Positions 10,543-21,595 of a DNA stretch of 64,000 bases are shown here, piece after piece. Every line of letters starts with the position of its first letter. Position 1 is the first letter of the stretch. A model generated the notes under the pieces. That model did no database searches and was not told the DNA's origin. It saw only the letters and a program-made list of their open reading frames with translations. Source of the DNA: Evernia prunastri (Eukaryota; Ascomycota; Lecanoromycetes; Lecanorales; Parmeliaceae); assembly GCA_003184365.1 (NCBI GenBank), contig NKYR01000021.1:124001-188000 (forward strand), read 5' to 3'. A program made the translations under genes and the position numbers.

Positions 10543-11993
10543 ATTTCGGACTCTGGGCTATTGTGTGAATTTTGTAACCGTAGGAGTCTTGAGCAGCCTC
10601 GGATCGAGTTCATGCCGCATAAAAGACTAGCGGTAGTGAAAATGGTACCAACCCTTAAAGTTCAAGGAGCTACCTACACTGTCGAGGATGACCAAATTCG
10701 ACGTCACGACGAGTAGATTCCTGCTTCTCCAGCTGCCATTTTCAGTGTGTCGTAGGTAACATGCCAAACGAAGCTGAGTCTGGACCATTTGCCCGTCCAC
10801 CCTAGCCTGATCGAAATCGAGGTACCCCAATGGACGCTTCGCATGATGCTAGGATACTGTAATCACCGCCAGCTAGGCTACCATTTCTCCTGAGACTTGG
10901 TTACTGGAAGCTGTTCCTCAAATACAAGCGGATTCTAATTTCACTCCTGGCGATTTTGGTAGTGCACGAAGGTTCCACAATCTCATACGTCGACGATGAA
11001 ACAGAGTCTCACAGAGGTTTGTCTCATCGAAAGGAGTGTCCATCATCACCTTCGAGTCTTACATACAATCGTATCCAAGATGGGTTGTCGAGACCTCGAA
11101 CTGAGCCATAGATGGCGTACCCGCTTTTTTATCCGTTGTCTTCTGTATTGTTGACGCACACATTCGGGGCCATTCATAGTCGCTGCAACACGCTCTGTAT
11201 CCAGCTTGGCCAGGGCGTTATGTCGTCAAGAAAGAGGAGAAGCTCAGGCGTCTCGTCTTAAGCGTGCGAGAACCGAGAACGAGTCAAACTTCGTTTGCCT
11301 TTGCGAACTACACAACGTCTTGGGTATTTCTGTGTTTGTACTATTAGTGAACGCCACGTCCGACTAATCGACCTTCCCGGAGAAGGAAGCTTCGTCCCAC
11401 TTTTTGAGGCAATTTTTAATGAATTAGAGTGAAAATTCGCCGAGAGATTCTCAAAGTCAGTCGCAAAAGGATTATCTCAAAAACGTTCAGAGTAACGACC
11501 CCTTGTCTCTAACCCTGGGAAGCTGGTGGAGATTCGCTAAGGAGAAAGGAGCCGAAGAATGCATTTCCAACTTGATGCAGCTAAGTAGGACCTTTGAGAG
11601 AGGCTACGTGGAGAAGAGAGACGAAATTAAAAACTTTTCTCATTAATGTCGCAGCTCACGAGAAGGGCCAGACCTGGATGAACTCCCGGAAGACCTGATA
11701 GATGCAATGGTTACATTACCTATTGTGTCATCCCATGTCTTGGCAGGCCGTGAATTTCAGGGGCTTCCCAGAGAGATTCACTGCCATTTTACCAGGACAT
11801 AAGACAGTATGAGTAGCAAGTTTCTCGAACCGGCCTCAACCTTGGTCAAGGCCCAAGGCTGGGGAGGCCAGGATCGCCAACATCGGAGGGTAGGTTCGGG
11901 AGAAGCGCGTTTGTCGGTAACTCAACACTCGCTTACGCTAATACTCTTTCGGCCTAGTATCATTGGTATATGAAGGCTACTTTCTTGTACATA
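10543..11993. other. Gene-free stretch
   Basis: No frame with recognisable protein features and no conserved RNA seen in about 1.45 kb. Stops are frequent in all frames. It may be old decayed sequence bordering the assembly gap. Confidence 0.4.
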
Positions 11994-12091
11994 GAGTCCT
12001 TCTTCCTTAGACATCACAGACATCATTAGGAATACCAAATCTAGTGATTCAGTCTCACAGCAGTAACTGCAGTACCAAGTACTTACCAACA
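11994..12091 (+). repeat. 98-bp direct repeat, copy 1 (left of gap)
   Basis: Apparently identical to 12119-12216. It is followed by 16 unique bases and then 11 Ns. The arrangement is that of two overlapping contig ends left unmerged, so it is probably an assembly duplicate rather than a biological repeat. Confidence 0.85.
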
Positions 12092-12107
12092 AGTTCAGTA
12101 ACAACTG

Positions 12108-12118
12108 NNNNNNNNNNN
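12108..12118. other. Assembly gap (11 N)
   Basis: Eleven undetermined bases. The right edge begins exactly with the second copy of the 98-bp repeat, so the gap size is probably artificial. Confidence 0.95.
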
Positions 12119-12216
12119 GAGTCCTTCTTCCTTAGACATCACAGACATCATTAGGAATACCAAATCTAGTGATTCAGTCTCACAGCAGTAACTGCAGTAC
12201 CAAGTACTTACCAACA
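12119..12216 (+). repeat. 98-bp direct repeat, copy 2 (right of gap)
   Basis: Second copy of the 98-bp sequence, beginning directly after the Ns. The copies diverge only at the base after 12216. Confidence 0.85.
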
Positions 12217-12624
12217 GCGTTACTCATGAGACGTACTAGGCTTGGATTGACGACGCGAGCACATTTTATGGATGAGCATAGTCGGCCATAAAGCATCTAT
12301 TCTTTTGGCCAGTATGCCCATCACTGGAGATGAATACGGCGAAAAGTTTGCTATCAAGATCGAACGACCACTAGGCATTGGGAGGAGAAACACACTCATC
12401 GAACACAGGCCAAAATGTGTGCATGAGCGCTGCCCGATACCAATTAGGGCCTAGTGCGATTTTGCAGCCCAGGTAGTGTTGCCTGAATCCTCATCGTCGC
12501 CAGACTTACATATAAACAAAGCGGGATTTATTTTATTGACATCGATTTGTTACGGAAATTGTCCTTGCAGCTGCCGATATCGCGTGTTCTCCTCCTGATA
12601 CGTTAAAGGGTTCTGGCCTCAGCG

Positions 12625-13278
12625 ATGGCCTCCACAGCCAACTTGCTAACCATTCCTTTGGAAATACGCTATCAGATCTATTCCTACTTTCTCATTAATA
12701 GCTTCGTCGTCAGTGTATCTGCTCAGTGTAAGGACAACCCTTTACGGAACGGAGTAGTCCGGGCCTGCAGACAAACGTGCTACGAAATGATCGAATACTA
12801 CTATGCCAACAACAGTTTTCTGCTCTCTCTCCTAACCATGCCAGAGTCTAAACCAAAGTTCCTGCGACACCTTAGCCGCGTGCAACACTTACAGGTGGGA
12901 TTCGGAGACTTGGAGTTCTCACCTATGTCTAGAGCGTTTTTCTTACCTGTGCACACACAGCAGCGATGGGACTGGTTCTTTAAGATTTTCCGTCAAGCGA
13001 AACGAAGTCAGCCAGGAAATATTTTGAAGACTTTGGTTGCATTCGACCGTTGCGGTACTTCGATTATCTCTGAGTGAGTGAAGATCCGTAAACAGTCCGA
13101 AAGGATAGAGGAGTGGCAGGAACCCAGATGGCTTGACATGAAGTCAGAACAGTAGCTGATGGAAGCTTTACAGAAGTATACCACCGACGTCGCAAATATG
13201 GAAAGATCAAAAATGGAGAGAGCGGAAACGGAGAGAGGTGTTGGCACTCAAGCTGCGACCTCTTTGCCCTGTTGTTGA
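12625..13278 (+). pseudogene. F-box-like fungal protein, truncated/decayed
   Basis: The frame opens with ATG at 12625 and encodes 150 aa to a TGA at 13075. Its start, LLTIPLEIRYQIYSYFL, matches the N-terminal L-P-x-E-[IL]-R-x-x-I-Y pattern of fungal F-box-like proteins, which normally run to 250-450 aa. The same frame continues past the TGA with coding-like sequence (EEWQEPRWLDMKSEQ), meets TAG at 13153, then again coding-like sequence (LMEALQKYTTDV) to about 13278. The TAG follows the pattern expected if CAG mutated by C to T. No GT-AG intron removes these stops in phase. I therefore read it as a truncated gene or pseudogene. F-box proteins recruit substrates to SCF ubiquitin ligases; the substrate end is what is missing. 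Confidence 0.55.
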
Positions 13279-14845
13279 CCGAATCACAATTGAGAGTCTA
13301 GCCATGTCTGAAGAGCGGGACCGACGGGAACGCCTGAGTATGACATGCTTTGCAGTTTAGAATGTAGCATCGTTGATTTACAGACAGCCAAGGTTTGGAA
13401 TGTGGTTCTCAGTGTTGGTCAAGTCAAACCGTTACCGAGAGTCGGAAAATGTTCCACACCTGGACGTTTCAACGCGAGCAATCGAAAAGAGGATTGTATC
13501 GTTCTTGCATAGCTGGAGCAGGCGTGCCGTCTACCAGTGACTATCATCTAGCCATCCGAATGCGGAAGGTGATCGACAATTACGACTACGAGCCGCATAT
13601 TCGTGCTTTCCAAATACTCTACCTCAGTTGGGTTCGTATGATGATAACACGGAAACGATGAACATGAGCTGTGTTATAACTGCAAGGCCAAGCGCTCAGG
13701 ACTGCCACCTTCTGTCGGCCGTTTGCCTATCGAATCGAATAAACAATTCAATCTGAACTTGGAAAGAGCGTAAAAATCCTTTTGAAGCTTCGAGTTGAGC
13801 TCTGGATCATGAGTCGGTGATTGAGGAGCTGCTCTCAAAATCCACGGAAGATGCATGGAGGCCCGACTAGCAGGCAAATGCTGAAGTATTGCTCGCGCTC
13901 TTCTCAGACCGCCTTGATACCGAGACGAGCCTCAATCATGTGATGTCGCAGCTTTGCTTGACGAGTAGTCATGTCGCTTCATTGGCGCATTCCTCATACG
14001 CCGCAGAACCTATTCACAAACCAATCAGGTTTTAGCAGCCCTGAACGTACCGCTCTAGATGTTCTGATGTTTCAATGAGCTAGGTCAACCCCTAATTACT
14101 TTCTACTTTATGTGTATAGAAGAACAAGCCGAAACCAGACACGAGCAATGGGGCCTGTTCTGTTTCTTGACGGTGCCTGTCCAATCCGAACAATCTAACT
14201 GGGTGAATACATCTGCGCACACCATCAACTGATAGGTGCCAGCTGGAGTGTCAAATCAGATACTTTCACTTTTCATTAGTCACTCGATGCGACCCTCGAC
14301 TGCTCCGTTTCGCAGCTTTGAAGCAGAAGAAGCACGTGATTTGGTGGATGGAATTGCTTTGTATCTTCGGGTGATCCGTGAGAAATGGTCAACAAAGATG
14401 TGCTGAGCCACATGGTGAAACTGCGCCTTCTTGCTCGTATCGATTCCGGTTATGCAAGCGTACAGATGAGGATTAGGCTCAGGGTCAAAATGGAAAGTCC
14501 AGCCTGGTGTAATCCTCCTAGAAGAGGATTAGCCTCGGTCAAAGATCGGGTCTTAAACGCAAATACGAGAGGGATCTGATAGCGAAGGCAAAATAAGGCA
14601 AGGCCAATCAAAGGAGACCTTCATCGGTGTAGGTAACGACTAGTGTCTTTTACAATACAGCTTGTCATTATCTTATACAGCTTTCTCTTTGCTCTTCCCC
14701 TCGTCACATATAAGTCTTCTCACCAATCTACTAAGATAATTCTAGTATGTTCCTATATATCTTCTCTCTTCAATCGAGCTACATACATTGTCCCCACTTG
14801 TGATAGATCAAGTCCTTTCCTATTCAACGCAGCGTTCAAGTGAAG
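13279..14845. other. Gene-free stretch
   Basis: Short frames only. One at 13395-13661 has a plausible-looking stretch near its end but no recognisable family; it may be more of the decayed F-box-like gene. Nothing else supported. Confidence 0.35.
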
Positions 14846-15389
14846 ATGCCTGTGATTTCCACCACCCAAAAATCTAGCTGGGACAGCAATGTTTATGTCC
14901 AGATCAGCACTCGCGTCTTTGTCATCATTGGCGTGGGCTACCTAGCTCGGTCCCTCTACTCCAAGGTGTCTTCAATCTGGGGCCTGCGCCCTACCTCCAT
15001 CGCGGCTGGTGAGCTTACCTATACATCCAGCGTTGGCTGAACGGTAACGAGTCAACAGCTGACAGCTCCTTTCTGTCAAATAGTTGTCGCGGACGACCTC
15101 GGCCTTGAAGAGATCAGCTCGGACATTCCGGCCACGATGCCCGAGGACACAGGCTTTGGCCCTGACCTCGAGTCAAACGTCACGCTGGGCGCGCCTTCCA
15201 CGTGGCGGCATTGATCCAGAGAATGGACTAGAAAGATCTCGGGTCATTCCTCGAGCGTACAACCAGCGCATGGATGTTCCAATACCATTCCCTGCCGCCG
15301 AGCCGATACCTGAACAAGACGCCGGTGTCCGCATCAGTGGCAGCCATAGCGGAGATAACGGAGACGTTACTATGGGCCTAGAGGAGTAG
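14846..15389 (+). CDS. Small single-pass membrane protein, hypothetical; possible frameshift
   Basis: Two exons, 14846-15008 and 15084-15214, joined over a 75-nt GT-AG intron (GTGAGC donor, CTGAC branch region, ATAG acceptor) give 97 aa. Residues about 24-45 (VFVIIGVGYLARSLY and flanks) are a likely membrane segment; the rest is acidic (DDLGLEEISSDIPATMPED). The frame ends at TGA 15212, but the +1 frame directly after it also looks coding (GGIDPENGLERSRVIP to GDVTMGLEE, stop at 15387-15389). One surplus base near 15190-15212 would explain this and lengthen the protein to about 155 aa. I do not recognise the family. Either a short gene or one broken by a single indel. Confidence 0.5.
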
Positions 15390-17067
15390 CCAAGGACCAT
15401 CAGTGCTGGCTCGGAATGGACTTGAGAGGTGCTTCGGGGGGCATAAGCCGCTCGCGCAGAGGCTCGGTCTCGATTTACGACCCTTCATCCATGATTCACG
15501 ATATTGCAGCGAGGAGCGGGCAACAGTGGGCGTGCTCATTGCGGGAAGCGAAAGAGCTAGGAGCTGTGTTTGTTTCAAGGGATGGGGTACTGTGAGAGAG
15601 ACCATTTCCCTTCATTGCGAGTATGTGTTTTAACGTCTCAATTTTTCCATGGAGACACAATGATGTATCGTTTCTGGTCCAAAATCTTTTCCATATCTTG
15701 GTTGCATGGTGTGATGGTTGCGCAATTTATGACACATGCGTTGCTTTGCCGAGAGGTAGATGCGATGACCCGAATGGATTCCAGTGAAGCCATCCACGAG
15801 CATGTTGCAGCTTCCGATGAAAAGACTCCTAGGTGCATCAGCAGCAGCTTCTTACTATGCCCTCCATGCCTTCTGTCGATGCTGGTAGCGTTGCGCTGTT
15901 GTTGTCATCGTCAAGACCTCCTGCGACTGAGCGGACACCTGTCAGACCGTGCTGGCTCTCGGCAGTGACTTACCAGTGATCGAGAACAGGAGTATGAGTG
16001 ACATCGGATATACTTCGACCATCTCGCCATGAGGAGATGGCAGTGAAGCGTTTGTGTAGTGATGACACAGGAACCTGACTTGATGTTGAAGAGTGGAGAT
16101 CTTCAGGTGTTCTCCTCGTCTTTAGCTTCAAGCTATCTTAGTCAGCCGTCGTTAGCGTCTGGTGGTCTACCCGCCGAACAAGCACCCATTCCTTCAACCT
16201 TGTCGCAAGTCGGAAGCACATGCTTATTATATCAATTGACGGGCAGTCAGAATCGTCGATATATTCCCTGCTCCTGCTTGGTATGATGATGCGTCTGACT
16301 GCGAATGGCCTTGTGTGATTGCTATGTGGCCACTTTAGCATAGTCTCACGAACAGTGCTGGCACTGACACATTTGCGAGACCGTCAGGTCTCTTCTACTA
16401 TCTCTCTCTAGGACAAAACCGTATACGAGACAATATTGGGAGATGATGTGCTAATTTTGAAATAGGTGGATACCAGCTTCATACCCAGGCACGATCAACA
16501 CGCTCTGTGGACAACCCATTCCACCCTACAACCTCATTGCAAGCAATACCAGAGTTGAAAAAAAAAGCGAGGATCCGCTGTGGTTTACTAAGAAAAATTT
16601 GGTACCCTTGCTCTGTCCACCTCCCAAGCCCAACATACCATCCGCACGAAGCCCCAGCACTATGAAGCCATCGCTCTAAGCGTGTCGCTGAGTCGGAACG
16701 CCCTCTATGATCCCTGGAGCATTTCAGACGCCTCGATAGATGGCGCATTGTTTACAGCAACATTGGCAAGCTCGCTGCATACATCGATACGTTGTCCTTG
16801 AGCTGCGGTAAGGCTCTCAGGAATTATTGCTGCTTTTGGGCGCTGGAGTTTCTCGTGGCGATGTGCTCGAGGTCATTTGGGATGCTATGATCGGTAGCAG
16901 CGCCGGGGTTGGCCGGTGCCAAGTCCCAAGTCACTGTTGACGTCAATGTCACCAGTCGACATCCTGGTTCATGGACGCCAGACTTTGAGTATCTCAGTCA
17001 AAGAATCGAAGGCAATGCGCACAAGCAGTTGGGGTAGTCAAGAATTTGAAGTCAGGTGCTGACCCAG
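15390..17067. other. Gene-free stretch
   Basis: Only short overlapping frames on both strands without domain features over about 1.7 kb. No RNA gene recognised. Confidence 0.4.
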
Positions 17068-17114
17068 CTATCCCCTCGTGGGGTAGGGTGACTTATAACC
17101 CCACGAGGGGATAG
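17068..17114. repeat. Perfect 17-bp inverted repeat, 13-nt loop
   Basis: Arms 17068-17084 (ctatcccctcgtggggt) and 17098-17114 are exact reverse complements separated by 13 nt. A hairpin of this stability is rare by chance. It lies about 215 bp beyond the stop of the minus-strand 552-aa gene, so it could form in that transcript's 3' UTR, or be the remnant of a small inverted-repeat element. Confidence 0.85.
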
Positions 17115-17329
17115 ATCAGTTTAATCACGCATCAAGTATACCTACATCCAATCCGCAGTATGAAGCCAAGGTTTTCCGGATCGATCGGGCCTCACGCTAG
17201 CGTAATCGGTTTCGGGGATAGATATCCTGATCATTAGAAATGCATATCGAGTAAGATCAAGACTTGGACCAAAGTTTCGCCAAACTCCTGAATTCAGCGA
17301 TGCCATCTCTTCCTTCCCCTCAAACCAGA

Positions 17330-18988
17330 TTAGGAAAGGAATACTCTTCTTTTGAACAGACCGATCAAATCTGAATGTGCCGGTATAGAGTCCGTAATCC
17401 ATCCCCAAAGGTATCCAGTGTATACATCCACGGCCCACTCTGGTACGTTGCGCAATACATCCCCCGGCTTTGACAGACAATAGCATTGTGCCAAGTATTC
17501 GGTCATACTGAGTCGCAATCGTTGTTGGCCACCGTGTGCCCCTTCTTCGCTCTGAAACAAATTCGTTGCCACTGCCGCTGCGAGAGAAACCCTCACGTCG
17601 TCAAATCGTATGTTCTTGTGACGGAATACCAGACACATAGCTTCATGATATATTGCGGTTCCCCAGCTGTGACCAGCAGAAAAGTGATCTTTCGCTCCAA
17701 CGATGGCATGACTAAGGCGCTGCGAAAGGACTTGGCCAGTCCAGCCTTCTGGTCGAAATCTCTTGTCAAGTACTGAAAGCAATTCCCGCTGAAGGACTAG
17801 CACTGTATGTTCTTTCGTTTTGAAGTCGGGATCCAGTACCATCCTCAGAGCTGACACAATCTGCCTAGGGAGAGTTGGCAGCAGTGCCCATGGCTGGATT
17901 GCTGCTATGGCATGTGCAGCATTGAGAGCTTCCCGAGCTTTCATTGCGGGAGGGTACGGGATGCCGTTTCGAGACATACCTAGCTCTCCTATAAATTTGA
18001 GATCGTCTACACACAGAAGGTTGTGCATAGTCTCAACATCCTGTTCGTCCAGATCATCTCGCTGGTACGCATGATCATCAATGTGAAGCTCGCCAGCTCC
18101 GGCAAAAGATTCGAATGCGTATTGTATCTTTTTCAGCTGCTGAGGTTGAGGGTACCCGCTCCATATTCTCATTGAAGAGTCTTGTGGCGCAGGCTCAGGA
18201 AGGATGATCCATTCACGGCCAAAACGGCCTTTGGTACGAATCATACCGTACGCCAGATTCAAGCAATGAGCAATGGGTATATCACGCATATCCGTCTTGT
18301 AAGTTCCGAACGAATCCCTAAAGCCATGGTGGGAATCAAATTTTGCAATTTGGGAGAACTGACCATGTTCGGCAACCTGCATTTGGCCGAAGTAAGACGT
18401 CGAATGTGACGTCGGTTTTGTCGCCAGTTCTTCAGGACGAAAACCACACAAGGTGATCAATGCTGCAAACTCCGCCGCCGAAAAGCCGTATGAAATACTT
18501 CCATTGTCCACAAGAACATCCGCTAGCCCAGGTCTACGTGTCCGAACAAGGACTGCTTTTGCCAACTCACCTCCCTTACGAGATGGAGGTGGGAGCGGCT
18601 TGACGTCTCCTAGCTTACGGAGATCGACAGGATCTATGTCTAGCCGAGAGAACAAATCACTCCAAGAGCTTTTACCAGCCGAGCCGCGATCATCCTGGGA
18701 GACAGTGATATATTCTTCTCGCAGGTAGAAGTTCTGCAGCCATCCTGAAAATTTGGGCATGGTTCCCTCCTGAATGCCGTTGCTTGGCTGTCGATCGATT
18801 AGGATACAGCTAGCCCAAGCACCGGCTGCTTTTTCCTTCCATTGACTGTTCTGGTCCCTGATCTGTTTCATTAGACTGCGAATTTGAGACAACACCGCAA
18901 GTAGTCCGATCGCGGTGAAAAGTGTTCCTAGCCATGTTCCTACCAACGAGACAACATTGATTGAATTGGAGAAGCCAATTGGAGACAT
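17330..18988 (-). CDS. Hypothetical fungal protein with N-terminal membrane segment (552 aa)
   Basis: Uninterrupted 552-codon frame from ATG at 18988. Residues about 12-36 (VSLVGTWLGTLFTAIGLLAVLS) form one membrane segment followed by a charged, possibly coiled stretch (QIRSLMKQIRDQNSQWKEK). The large C-terminal part is soluble and mixed alpha/beta-like, with a central region rich in aromatics (GSISYGFSAAEFAALITLCG; PIAHCLNLAYGMIRTKGRFG; REWIILPEP). I do not recognise a catalytic motif. Its length and even codon usage support a real gene; conserved fungal proteins of unknown function with this layout (N-terminal anchor, large cytosolic or lumenal domain) are common. No intron is needed. No co-oriented neighbour suggests a role. 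Confidence 0.75.
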   Translation of the reverse strand: MSPIGFSNSINVVSLVGTWLGTLFTAIGLLAVLSQIRSLMKQIRDQNSQWKEKAAGAWASCILIDRQPSNGIQEGTMPKFSGWLQNFYLREEYITVSQDDRGSAGKSSWSDLFSRLDIDPVDLRKLGDVKPLPPPSRKGGELAKAVLVRTRRPGLADVLVDNGSISYGFSAAEFAALITLCGFRPEELATKPTSHSTSYFGQMQVAEHGQFSQIAKFDSHHGFRDSFGTYKTDMRDIPIAHCLNLAYGMIRTKGRFGREWIILPEPAPQDSSMRIWSGYPQPQQLKKIQYAFESFAGAGELHIDDHAYQRDDLDEQDVETMHNLLCVDDLKFIGELGMSRNGIPYPPAMKAREALNAAHAIAAIQPWALLPTLPRQIVSALRMVLDPDFKTKEHTVLVLQRELLSVLDKRFRPEGWTGQVLSQRLSHAIVGAKDHFSAGHSWGTAIYHEAMCLVFRHKNIRFDDVRVSLAAAVATNLFQSEEGAHGGQQRLRLSMTEYLAQCYCLSKPGDVLRNVPEWAVDVYTGYLWGWITDSIPAHSDLIGLFKRRVFLS

Positions 18989-20601
18989 AGTCAGAAGCTT
19001 TACAGTAGAGTTATACGCGCTGCTCCTGCAAAATCCAAATGGGATAGGGACGAAGGACGGAGCTCTTGAGTCGAAATTTCTAGATGTGTCGTCTCAGCCT
19101 CTCTACGCTATATATAGCTACAGCTCATAGCCCCGTACTGTCGGTCTGCACTAGCCAAGACTCCTGCACAAAGCTCTCAGATACCGCCCCACCTGAAGGG
19201 TCGCCGTGTTCCCGACGCTTACAGCGACTCGTTTAGGTCTAGTATATCCATCATCCTTATCGCTCAGTCTTGCGTCAGAGTTGAAGAACCGAATATTTCC
19301 ACCAATGAGAAGAGATAGCCCATCTCACCTACAAAATCCCGCAAAGGAGCTGACGCTGATTGCGATGGGTCTGGACTTTGTTGTCTTAAGGGCACCCCTG
19401 GAAATAAAAACTCATCGAACTGATAAGGTGGGCCATCATCCAGTAAGTATCTTCTAGTCTAACATGTATAGAGTCAAACTTCCACCCAAGGAATCGAGTA
19501 AGGCTAGCATGAGTGCTGTGGATGGGAGGCATCTCACCTTCCTGTGAAAGAGAGCTGCGATGTTCTCACCTGCAGCCAAATTCTAACCGCATTGAGGAGG
19601 TGGGGGTGGCTGATCGCAATTTGATAGCCTGATCGACCTGTCGTGCTTATAGCCTTGTGCCTAGCCTTTCTGCCCCAAACCCTACACGAATCTAGTAACG
19701 TTTGCGCGTTCCTTCATATCATCGTAGCATAGGTTCGGATCCATCTTTCATCATTCACACTTCGTTTGCACTAGCACCTCTTTGCCGTCAACCAGTCACG
19801 CTCCGACCTCTCTACTGAACATCTAAACAGCATCAAGATCCAAATGAGGCTATGGTAGCAGGAGGACGTAATAAGCATTGCTACCGGACCGGAATGTCCA
19901 GAGGCGCAGCTCAAACCGAAAGGAAATCGCTGAATCCTTCTGTCAGAGCGTCTACTTCGACCCTTGTGCAATGACGATGTATTGACATTGGGTGCTAGCA
20001 TGGCTTTGTGAACGGTCAACTGCAACTATTTGGCTAGGAAGCGTTGCAGGAGTGGGAAAATACCGAGCGGACGATACAAGCATTTTCAATTGTCTTTCCG
20101 AAGACCATCGTTAAAGGAGTGTCTCAACTCTTATATAGTGCTGTTACTGGCGCTTGTGGACTCCAGCAGTCACATATCAGACAGACCTGGCAGTAAGGCA
20201 GAAATTGAGCAATCATCTGCAGCGTGTCTCGCGGCTCCCTCGCAGGAATGGTAGGGGCTGCGCCTTCTGACTGGGCATAGTGTCTCTTGGTGGGAATGCA
20301 AGCTCTTTGTACTAGATACGTATCGTCGGACGTTCGATCCATGGAATGAATAGTCGAGGCCAGGACATAGCGATGGTCCAGGTGAAGAGAAATGGTTTGC
20401 CATAGAGGACGCAAAAAGGAGCTGATACGTATGCAGCTTACGTTTCAGAGCGCTGAGAATGCTTAAAAGTAAATTAAGCAGGAGAGAATCCCTCGATCCT
20501 CCTGCAAATACCTCAGCCCCCCCTCGCCCCTCCAAAATAAAAAGTGAGTTCGATCATTCAAATCCAAATTTCAGATCTCATTTCTGGCAGAAGGTTGGAA
20601 C
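18989..20601. other. Intergenic stretch
   Basis: About 1.6 kb between the divergent 552-aa gene and the surface-protein gene. No supported coding frame or RNA gene; it should include both promoters. Confidence 0.45.
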
Positions 20602-21595
20602 ATGGCCTCAAACCCGCCAACATCACCCGGAAACTTCTCCTTTCCTCCTCCAGGCAGCCACCTTCAATTCAACTACATCGACAGTGTGATAACCTCGTGG
20701 TTGGTCTTTGATACAGATCCGATCGATTTTCTACTTTCCTTATACTATTGGCCCGGTGCAGATCCATGGACACTTGGTATGTAAAAGCTTTGTTCCCAAC
20801 TGTTACCAGTTTTCAGAATCCGATGTTAAGCGGTACTATCCACTCTAGCGTTGCATGAGGGCTGACCAGACACCTGAATCGTCTCCAGGACTTAACCAAA
20901 CCGCAACTGCAAACAGCACCGGAATCCTTCCCTTAGCCTTTGCTGACGGGGACTACCTTGGCCAGTTTAATTTCAACTACAACGCCTCCGATGGTAGCTC
21001 CCAGAGAATCCTTAGCCCGATTTTCAGTGTCGACAATTCGCCACAGTCCAAGGCAGTGACATGGAGCCAGGGTGTACTTGCACTTCCGACACCTTCGGAG
21101 TCTGCGGTACCCCCGACTTCCTCGGTATCTCTGGTCACGTCTAGCCATCCACAGGCAACCAAAACGACATTCAATGAAATCACATCCGTATTAATTTCAT
21201 CTGCAACCTCTTCTTCCCTGCCGATCACGAGCCCCTCGCCCATTGAAGGTTCCTCATCTGCAACACCTTCTTCCTTGCCAGTCTCAAGCCAGTTGTCTAC
21301 CAAAGGTTCCAGCCTTGGAACCGGCGCCATTGCGGGAATCGTCGTGGGCATTATAGTTTGTGCTGGGTTTGCCGTAGCCCTCATTTTCTACCGGTTGAGG
21401 AGGAAGCCAAGCGACGTTCTGCCAGAGCCTCACGCTCCACCACCTCCTTTTTTCCAATCACAGGTTCCTGTCATCTTTCTTGGGGAGAAAGATGGCTCGT
21501 CCGTACCACCGAGAGAACTGTCAGCAGGTTCTCAGCTATTTGAGATGGCAAGTGAGAACAGGAGAGGATCAACTGAATTTATAAATCAAGCTTGA
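20602..21595 (+). CDS. Single-pass membrane surface protein with Ser/Thr-rich stalk
   Basis: Two exons, 20602-20776 and 20889-21595, joined across a 112-nt GT-AG intron (GTATGT donor, CCAG acceptor); 293 aa. Order of parts: an N-terminal Trp/Tyr-rich domain (HLQFNYIDSVITSWLVF, LSLYYWPGADPW); a second short domain ending in ILSPIFSVDNS; a Ser/Thr/Pro-rich stalk (about 115-190) suited to O-glycosylation; one membrane helix (GAIAGIVVGIIVCAGFAVALIFY) followed by RLRRK; and a 75-residue Pro-rich cytosolic tail. This is the architecture of fungal Mid2/Wsc-like wall sensors and of a large class of uncharacterised surface proteins. No signal peptide is visible at the N-terminus, so either the helix is the only insertion signal or a further 5' exon exists. 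Function not assigned. Confidence 0.75.

Noticed and set aside
13000..13278. Intron removing the stops of the F-box-like gene
   Set aside because: GT donors at 13074 and 13078 were tried with all nearby AG acceptors; none keeps phase without another stop.
17142..17486. 114-codon minus-strand frame overlapping the end of the 552-aa gene as a further exon
   Set aside because: No splice signals join it, it overlaps in another frame and has no conserved pattern.
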